A program made the translations under genes and the position numbers. Positions 56,038 to 64,000 of a stretch of 64,000 bases of DNA are shown piece by piece. The first letter of the stretch is position 1. Each line of letters starts with the position of its first letter. Under the pieces are notes generated by a model. The model was not told the DNA's origin, did not search any database, and saw only the letters and a program-made list of their open reading frames with translations. Origin of the DNA: Diaporthe sp. PMI_573 (taxonomy: Eukaryota > Ascomycota > Sordariomycetes > Diaporthales > Diaporthaceae); NCBI GenBank assembly GCA_021399435.1, contig JAJTUP010000010.1:1178001-1242000 (forward strand). Direction: 5' to 3'.

Positions 56038-56464
56038 ATGCGCTTCACTCTCGCCCTCGCTGCCCTGGTGGCAGCCACGTCTGCCCTGCCCTCAGCACTG
56101 CAATCCGTGAGCAAGCACGCCCTGACCACGCGCGAGGATTTCGTCGAGGACGACTTCGAGATCCCGGCCGAGGCCGACGACCCTGTGAAGCGGTCCGTCG
56201 GCTGGCCCGAGGTGAGTCCCTCCATAAGGACCAAGAACTCTGATTCATACACCCATGCATCAGTTTTGTTCTGTTTTACAAGTCTCCCAGTTCAAACGTC
56301 TTCCCACTTCGCTTCTGGTCGGCTGACCCCGTTGTTCTTTTCGCACGGTACAGGATGACTTCGACATCGGCGTCCCAGCTCATCTGAGGTTCAAGGACAA
56401 GAAGGCGCGCGACACGAACTTCCCCGAGGACGACTTTGAGATCACACCGGAGGCTGACGACTGA
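56038..56464 (+). CDS. Small secreted repeat protein with internal dibasic site (candidate kexin-processed peptide precursor)
   Basis: Two exons, 56038-56211 and 56354-56464, give 94 residues. The 142-bp intron (GTGAGT...GTACAG) is phase 0. A signal peptide occupies about 1-17 (RFTLALAALVAATSALP). The mature part is very acidic and contains three copies of EDDF[ED]I, at 37-42, 58-63 and 85-90, with spacings of 21 and 27 residues; the first and third continue with a PAEADD or TPEADD tail. A KR pair at 51-52 lies between units 1 and 2, and KKAR at 75-78 just before the third. There are no cysteines. Layout (signal, acidic repeats, dibasic sites) is that of kexin-processed repeat precursors, a class that includes pheromones and ribosomally made peptides. 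No UstYa-like or tyrosinase gene is nearby, so the product, if any, is probably a linear peptide. Function unknown. Confidence 0.75.
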
Positions 56465-57267
56465 AGAATATGCGTGTATACTGAGGAAGGGACCCCGGCT
56501 CTTAGTCTGCATACGCGGCTTGCTCTCAAGGGGGAATTTCTTTCGCTTTGTTGCTATTTCGTGACCCGGGCGATGCGTTGTAGTTGTCTTTGTGGCAAGC
56601 TAGGGTCTCAGCCGCCATTGTATATTTATGTAGTTGGAGGTGGCTATGAATGGTGGGAAAGCGTGCAATGGGCCAGCTCTTGTCGATCGTTAGTTCCCAT
56701 TGTACGCGCGTGTACATTTGGCAGAGAATGCAAGAGAACCTCTCTAATTCTGGACACAGGGTCAGATTTCAGTAAACTGTTTTGTGATGGATCCCTGAGG
56801 AAGTTTCAACACATACCGACCTGCCCTCATTCTCAGTTAGGTTTAGCATATGTCCCTCACAACCAGCTCAACCAGACCATACGTTATGGGAAGAAGAGAG
56901 TATGAAATTATATAGCAGCTACAATCCATATGATATAATGAAGTTTTTGCACACCAAGCGCTCGTGTCTGGGCCTTGCCCCCGCTTGCAAAACACCGTAC
57001 GCACGTTATTGTCGTAATCAAAAACAAAGATAAAGCCTCCCAGGTAGACAGCCCCCGTTCACCCGCCTGGCCTTTGGCCGGCGCCAGAGAGCAGACCCAA
57101 GCTCGCAAAACAGTTTTGCCGCCCAACATGAGCCGTTTAGTCCATTGCATCCCGGGGAGTGATGTCTCCCTCTTAAATGCAGTATATATACAGTGAATTC
57201 CCAGCACGCGTGGACGCATCGCACCTAGACAAAAGAAATCTGGTTATCAGTTTTGCAAAGGTGAGTA
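56465..57267. other. Convergent intergenic region
   Basis: 0.8 kb between the small secreted protein gene and the SREBP stop. No coding or RNA gene recognised. Confidence 0.5.
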
Positions 57268-60200
57268 TCACAAACCAACCGGATCGCACATGCTATCGTC
57301 GCTATCACACTCGCTCATCGTTACATAGCCTTGGTCTTCAGCCATGCCGACAATACTCTTGGTCACGTTGAGACACCTTTCCACCAGCTTCTGCCGGAGC
57401 TCGCGTTCCAGCCCAGGCCTGTCGCCTTCTTCACTGCCGATCCATATCCTCAGTGTCCCCGCCAGACGCTCAAGAGATGTGGCGCATGCCTCGGCAGCCA
57501 CTGCGTGGTTATGTAGCCGCTCCACAAGGTGGAGAGCCGCCGTGCAACCCAGGAGTGAGAGCCCTTCCGTCGATTCAGGAAGTATGCCATCGATGATTGA
57601 GAGAGAGCTGTGGGGAGGGTTCACGTAACGTTCTAGATGTGCAATGGCCATGCTGCAGCGCAGTGCCATCTGCACGTCGGGGTCTGGGACGATGAACGAC
57701 ATGGGTGAGTCGATCAGGGGTGGAACTCCTTGGCTGTATCGAGGGTGCTTGTCGGGGTTCAGGCTCGGACCAATGGCCTTCAGAGACGTGGCGATGTGCG
57801 CCCCTCGCTTCTCCTCGACGAGCACGGCTTTGGCGACAAGTGCGCGCACCTGGGCGTTTGAGCCAATAGGTGCAACCTTGACTGCCAGGTTGAGATCATC
57901 ATCCGCCGTAGCCGTGGCCTGTGCGGTCTCGTCCTCGACCTCTGCGAGACTGGCTGACAGTACTCGTTGCAGCATTAGGCTCGACCACCAGGCTGCGACC
58001 GCGTCCATGGGAGACCGGACGGCCGGATCCTCCACGACGGCATTCATCCCGTCAACATCGAAGTCGACGTTGTGCATCGTTGGGCGGTTCCACGCGAGGT
58101 TGTTCGCGCGCTGCACTATGTCGTCGTCGAGAACATCGTCGCAGTCTTGCTCGAGGAGTACAGCCAGGTGTTCTGGGAGCTCGTCGTCTGACGAGGTGGG
58201 TTCGTTGCGGCGGAGAGAGTTGTTCAGCCTGTGCAGCTGTCTCGCCTCGTTCCACTTAGACCTGGCCAACTTGGCAGCCATAACGTTGTGGAGGCCCTGC
58301 TTGCCCAGCTGCCAGAGCAGAACGCGGACATGGAGGGCATTTAGCATCAGTCGCAGAGGCGTATCCGGCAGGGTTTTGGCTGCGAGCAGTGTCAAGGTCA
58401 GGCGGCTCTTGTTGATCTCGACGTCTCCCCCGGCCAGCTGCGCGTCCAGGGCGATTGTCCAGGCCTTGACTCTGGCTGTCTCTTGCTCCTCGGTCAAGCC
58501 GGTCAACATCTGGTAGCCCTGTATGCCCATCATGTTTCGCAAGCTAAGCTTCATCGTCTTCAAGATCAGAGCAGCGGCCTCGAGGAAGAAGTTATGCCGA
58601 GGCACCCAGACGGTTTGGACGGCTGTGAGCCAAGCCTGCCTCCGTACATGAATGGGTGAGGCCAGAGATGGCACCTTCTTGAGATTCGCGTTGCTGAACC
58701 GGGCCGTCTTGTCCGTCTTCGGTGGCCTAGGTGCAAAGAGGGAAGGGACGAAAACCCAGAGCAAGGCGCCAAGGAGAAGCAGCGATTTGATGGTGGATAT
58801 GGTCTGACACAAGGAGAACGAGTATCCGGCAATGCTGACATGCGAGCTTCCCACCAAGGGACCCAAGAGCTGCAGGGGAATGGCGAAGAGCCCGCGGCCC
58901 TCGGGCGACTCGTTGCTCTGCTCGTTCTCGCGGGCGGCCTCGAGGATCATCAGTCCTGCGAGCGAGCCGACCATGAATTTGCCGATGTATGGGCTTGCGC
59001 CCTGCCAACGGTTGGCCTGCATTTGTTGTTGCTGCTGGATCTGTTGCTGTCGCATGATGGCAGGGTTCTGCTGGAACTGTTGCTGTGGGACGGGGTACGG
59101 CCGTCCGTTTGCCAGCTGCTGGCTGATGATGCGCTTCATGTCGTCGGGCACCGGAATCATTCCTTGCGGATCCAGCCCTCTCGGGGTCCCCACCGGCGTG
59201 TTCATGAATTGAGAAGCGTCCTGCCCAAACTGCATGGGCGAGTTCTGGTTCTGGACCGGGCTCATTGTGCCGTTCATAGCGCTTGCCATGAACAATTTCT
59301 CGAAGGCCGAGATTCTTTGCTGCATGGCGCTGTTTTCGTCATTGAGGCGATTGTTTCTCTTTTCGAGGTGACGTATGTACTCCGTCGCCTTGCTCAACAC
59401 CTGTGAAGTGTCTGTTAGTCTGTGTTTCGCGGGTCAATGCACATGCCGCAAACCTACCGTAGCTTTGTTCAGCTTGTGCGCAGGCGTTAGGCCGTGGAGC
59501 TCCTCCCTGTCCTCGGTGGTGTCTTCGCCTCTAGCACTCTTGGACAGCACTCGCAGGCTCGGGACGCTGTCGCGCAGTGCCGCAATCTTGTCGTTCAAGT
59601 TAGTCCTATACCGCTTCTCAATCATATTATGCGCGGTCTTCTTGACCGGCTGCTGGCTCTCGTCGTCATCGTCGTCTTCCAGGTCGTCAAAGTCAGCCGA
59701 AGACTTGCGCTTGCGGCTGCCAGGCTTTGACGGGTCGGGAGAACCCCCCTTGTGGCCATCGCCGTTGCTTGATTGGGGGCTTAGTTGGCTGGGCTCGCTC
59801 TTTGGGGACTGGTATTGCAGATGGGGCGGCATGGCGATGTTCCTAAGCTGTTCCTCCTGGGCTGGCGTCAGGGTAGACATGCCGGCCACGACGGGGCCCG
59901 GGGCCGACGAGGAGTCGCCAGGGTTGGCGGCAGCGCTGTTCATGAAGGCGGTGAAGAGTTCGCCGTTCTGCAGCTGTAGGGCCGGCGGGTTGCTGAAGTT
60001 GGGGAGACCGTCCGCCCTGGGGCGGTACTGGAGAGACTGGTTTGGAAAGCTGGCAGTCGGGACGTTCCAGTTGTCCTGGAAGACGTTCAGACCCTCGAAA
60101 GGCTCGCTGTCGCTGGGACCAAGTGGAGGGGTGAACTGGCTGGAGTCGGACCAGACGGCTGAGGCGGCGAAGTCGGGAAAGCCCGGGTCGGGGGCTGTGG

Positions 60201-60453
60201 TGGTGACGGGGTCGGGGTTGGGACCACGGGCGGCGGCACTGTTGGTGAGGGAATACTGGGATGGCGACCCTGAGGCTGATCGTGGGCCAGTTCGGGATGT
60301 TCCTGAGGCTGGCGCGGATGCGGATGCAGGCGCGGGCGCGGGTGCAGCAGAGGTTGGGGCTGAGGAGGCCGAGTGGGGATTGCTGGACCGGTAGTCGAAG
60401 TTGTCGAGACCAGCATTCCAGACCTGCTGGGGATCTTGGTGTTGATCTGCCAT
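57268..60453 (-). CDS. SREBP-type bHLH transcription factor (SrbA/Sre1 homologue)
   Basis: Two exons, 60453-59458 and 59400-57268, give 1042 residues. The 57-bp intron (GTAGGT...TTCACAG, phase 0) sits inside the helix-loop-helix. Residues 1-265 are Pro/Ser/Ala-rich with an acidic run (LEDDDDDES), a likely activation region. The basic region and helix 1 (about 270-300; [18 protein letters not shown]) carry the tyrosine special to SREBPs in place of arginine. Helix 2 and zipper follow ([19 protein letters not shown], about 333-355). A Gln-rich linker leads to two membrane helices at about 470-490 ([17 protein letters not shown]) and 532-556 ([18 protein letters not shown]), then a long conserved C-terminal region. 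In Aspergillus and Schizosaccharomyces the ER-bound precursor is cleaved under low sterol or oxygen to free the bHLH part. Fungal cleavage uses the Dsc complex and a rhomboid protease. Confidence 0.95.
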
Positions 60454-63400
60454 TTTGGGCAAAACGGAGGGCGTCAGGACCGACGGGCGAACCAGACCGA
60501 ACGGATGGCAATGCTTAGACCGTTCCAGCTATGCAAAGGTGGTTCGACATGAACGCGTGACAGGACAGGCAAGGACCCAAATGAGGGATGGGGAGAGCAG
60601 TGCTGGGTAAGATGGGCCGGGTGGAGGGGCCGCGCGCGGGAGAAGGGAATGAGTGGCTCGGCGCCTCGCTTCGATGCCGCAGCGTCGCAGGAGAGCGTCC
60701 GTTCGCACACGAGGGGCCAGCAGGGCCAGCAGGGCCAGCAGGGCAGAGCTCTCGTCTCCCCTCAGCTCTCCCACGGAGAAACGATGTGCTGTGGTGGACT
60801 TGAGCAAGTGCAGTGTGCTTTCAATCACGACACCCCAGTTCCATTCAATTAGGCGACAGCAACAGCGTTGGATGGCTTTGTGTGCGCGCGTCCTCTTCGG
60901 GCTGCCGGATTGCTTGATTGATTGATTGATTTGAGGTCGACTCAACCAACCCAATTGACTATCTTGGTTACGGGGTGCGCCCTGCACGCTTGCTTGCTTG
61001 CTTGGGCCCAAGGACCTCGATGGTGCTCTGGTGCCTGGCACCTCTGCTGCTCAGCGCTCGGTGCAGCAGGTCTGAGGACTTCTCAAGAGCGTTGCCCACG
61101 GGGCACCAGGGTCGTGAAGTGTCGGCCGCGACGGCTTATGTCACCCGGTCCGACTCGACTCGGATCGACTCGACTCGACGGGGCGAGATTGTGGGCGAGA
61201 GCAGGCCTCTAACCGGTGACCTCTGGCCTGGCCTGGCCGTTCCTGATACGGTCGGTGGGAGGTCGGCCTTGAACGGTGTGGGATTGGGATTGGGGTTGGG
61301 ATGGGACGTGAGCGGCACGGGACGGTGGGCTCCGTATCGTTGGGATGTCGTAAGGTGCCTTGGTTTGTCTGGGCCGCAAAGACAGTTGCTGTAGCACGAG
61401 TAGGCCTGGCGAGAATAGACGGGCTAGGGGGAAAATGGGATTAGTGGTGGTGAGGAATGGAGAGAGGGATCGTAAGATGTTAAGGTCGGAAAGCAGAGCG
61501 GTGCAAGTTTCAGAGTAGCCCATCAGTCGATTTTCTTGTAGAATGGCATGGGACACGAGAGCCCGCCCGGGGGGCGCCGGTAGTATCCATCCTACTTTGC
61601 TGAGAGCAACGCTTTATGCTGGTGCGTGTACGTGTACACTGTACTGTGTATGCTAGTAGGGGGGGCCCCCTCCTGGCTCCTGCCCAGCCTGGGCCAAACA
61701 GGACTGAGCAGAGGAGGCAAGGTTCCTCTCCGTCGCTGGCTGGCTGGCAGGGGCGATCGATGGAAGGCCCTGACCTATGGGAGGCCCGCCCCAGGCACGA
61801 GCGGACCCGCAGTTGCCAATCAGGGCCGCCCAGAGCCACAGCCAGGCTGAGCCAGACAAGCCATGCTGCGGCCAGAGTGGCCAGTCCCCTCAACTGTCAA
61901 GCGGCAGGTGGGGTTCGAGCGTCGGTTTTGCTGTGGGGAGACAGTAGAAACAACAGGTAAACCCGCCCTCTTCACACGGCCACCATCCGCCATCGCCCAT
62001 CACCCATCATTATCGCACCCGCACCTGCACCCGCACCCGCCGTCGCCGTCGCCGTGTTCGCCGTGTTCGCCATGCCCAATGGGAACGAATGAACGAGACA
62101 CCGACTCTCCCGACTTGGCTTCCATTTGACTGCAACTGACTGGGCTGGACGTGCCCTCGACCTGACCCGGCTCGACCACTTATCCCCTTCTCTCGAGCTC
62201 AAACTTCCGGGATTGACTCAGTGGGTACGGGAGAGTGGCTGCTCATCCCCCAATCTAAGGGACCTTGAGTTTATCAGACGACCCGATTCCGAGTCTCGTC
62301 AAGTTCTGTCTCCATCGCCCACCCACGCCGTCACAGCCATCGCAACCTTACTGACTGACCATCGTCACGGGCTCCTGCTCACTTGTGGCGAGACATGGCT
62401 ACAGCAATCGCATTCTAGAACTTCGACAAGTCTCCACAACGGTCCCTGCGCCCTCTCGCTCTCAGGCACCTCTCGAAGCCATCATCTACCCGGCCGAGAC
62501 AGTGTCAGAATCGGACGAGAGGCGTCCTGACTATGAGCTCCATTGGCAGTGTTTTCTCCACACATGGCTTCAGCTTTCAGCTCTGGGCTTCTCGTCAGCC
62601 AAACCCCACAAGGGTCTAGAGGCTCGCTCACATGGCATCCCTCAGATTTGGGAAGGGTCCATGAAAACCCATCCGCACGTCTCGGGTTCTTTTGCTCTGT
62701 AGGTGGTGTAGTGGTGTAGTGGTATTTCGCCATCGGTTATCGGGCTCAGATTGATCTGGCTCAGTCTCAATCCACACACCGTGGGTCCCTGCCGCGGGCT
62801 TCACTGCACCATGAATACTCACGTCTGGGTGTCGCGCAGCTGGCTAACAAACATGCATTCTCGCACGTCACTGGCAGCTGCCATCCACGAGACCATTGGC
62901 CCGTTGTCAACATCACGACAGCTTCACATGTTACACACTGCCGGAATAAGAACGGACGATGATCGGCGGACTACCCTGGATTCTTCTCGAAAATTTCAAA
63001 AAGTCAGTGTGCTATGTGGCAGGGACTCAGCCTTAAACCGTTGCCAGACCACCCAGCTGTCCTGGCTGTCATCATTCTGCATCACGATAAGGTTTGGTGG
63101 TGCGCCGCCTCCGCGATCATGCAGTTGCATGTGTCAGTCGCCTGCGTATTTGCCCCCCGGCAGTCGTTCTTCACACGGACAGTACGGGGAGGTCAGTCTT
63201 TTTCTACTCCTCGGAACAAGCAATCAAATACCAGAGTCGTGTGACTGACTGCAACACACACTTCTTCTAGAAGAAAAATATCGAGCCATTCCTACGGGCG
63301 AACACACTAAACTACGCGGTCGCCCGATCCGTCCGAGCCCAACGAATCGCGGGAGGAACCGCACTGCTTGCCGGTAGTATTCTTGTCGAGGTGTGTGTGT

Positions 63401-64000
63401 TGGTGGCGTGACATGCCAACATGGGTAAGAGACACAGTGTCGAGCGAGCTCGAGCTCCGCGTGGTGGTCCTAGCCGTCAGGCAGTAAGCAAGCCGGCACC
63501 ACCACTTGGGGCGGTTTTGCTTTCGCTTGCCTCGTGTTTCAGATGTACGACACAAACATCAGCGCCAGCTTCACTCGGCCAAGCATTCCGTATCACACCC
63601 AAGCAATCCTGTCACGATTAAACGACCCCGGCCCGGGTCGGTGACGCCCTCTTGCTTGGTCTTAATATGCTATTGCGCAGGTGCGGGCCTGTAGAGCTAT
63701 TATGGTCATCAAGGTATTATATTCCAAACGAGCCCAGCGCCCAGGATAACATGTGCGACTCTACTGAAGATTAAATAAAAGAAAAGTTTCCTGTCCGTGA
63801 TCTGCCAAGGACCATCCGACCTTCAACCAACAAGTCGACGCCGCAACGGCTTGGTTGGGCTCGGCCTTTTCACCGATGTCCGTACCCGTGCTGCGTACCT
63901 CCAAAGCTAGGCCTCCTAGGTTTCCAACCATCCACAAACAATATCCGTAGAGCTTGCGTACCCAAACCTTGACAAAGGATCTGCCGCATGACTAGCTAAA
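60454..64000. other. 3.5 kb region upstream of the SREBP gene, no gene recognised
   Basis: Probably promoter and leader of the SREBP gene plus flanking DNA up to the window edge. Short repeats noted: GCCAGCAGG units at 60717-60741, TTGAT runs near 60912-60931, GACTC units near 61150-61180, and a GTGTAGTGG direct repeat near 62705-62730. Open frames are under 170 codons and show no family motif. Confidence 0.5.

Noticed and set aside
56038..60453. Ribosomally made cyclic-peptide cluster around the small secreted protein
   Set aside because: No UstYa-like, tyrosinase or methyltransferase gene in the window, and the repeats lack the aromatic cores typical of such peptides.
62700..62780. GTGTAGTGGTGTAGTGGTA, resembling a tRNA A box, followed by CTCAATCC
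   Set aside because: No B box and no acceptor stem; the motif is a simple 9-bp direct repeat.

Overview
The window is nuclear DNA of a filamentous ascomycete, most likely a Sordariomycete. The evidence is 50-130 bp spliceosomal introns with GTRNGT donors and YAG acceptors, fungal-only families (FTA2-like, SREBP with a long C-terminal region, NiiA nitrite reductase with a C-terminal Rieske domain), CT-rich promoters and recurrent CCTAGGTA tracts. I found no CRISPR array, no operon, no convincing tRNA or rRNA and no intact transposon.

Layout. 0-11.4 kb: FTA2-domain protein (-), conserved unknown (+), five-exon HSL-type alpha/beta hydrolase (-), MpaH-like alpha/beta hydrolase (+), low-complexity protein (-). 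11.4-20.9 kb: a 9.4 kb interval without a recognisable gene between divergent genes. 20.9-34 kb: single-pass membrane protein (+), CCDC174-like protein (-), 94-aa membrane protein (+), homoserine dehydrogenase (-), tRNA m7G methyltransferase (+), Mdm1/SNX25-type sorting nexin (+). 36-45 kb: SR splicing factor (+), unknown 578-aa protein (+), Ure2-like glutathione transferase (+), NAPE-PLD-type metallo-beta-lactamase (+). 46-60.5 kb: GH47 alpha-1,2-mannosidase (-), nitrite reductase (+), a small secreted repeat protein (+), SREBP transcription factor (-). 60.5-64 kb: no gene recognised.

The genes do not form one pathway. Mostly housekeeping or stress functions are interleaved: sterol and hypoxia control, nitrate assimilation, amino-acid synthesis, tRNA modification, splicing, ER-vacuole contact and glycan trimming. 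No biosynthetic cluster is visible. All gene models below were spliced by hand from reading frames and splice signals, and each closes to an exact multiple of three.

Most interesting items: (1) a 94-aa secreted protein near 56.2 kb with three spaced EDDF[ED]I units and a KR site, a candidate kexin-processed repeat peptide; (2) a 6-nt micro-exon and a 386-bp intron that splits the invariant SWQDLKD motif of an SR protein; (3) two GC-AG introns within 6 kb; (4) a set of perfect inverted repeats with 1-3 nt loops, one with 19-bp arms, all intergenic; (5) a NirA/NIT4-type site among GATA sites upstream of nitrite reductase; (6) the 9.4 kb gene-free interval.
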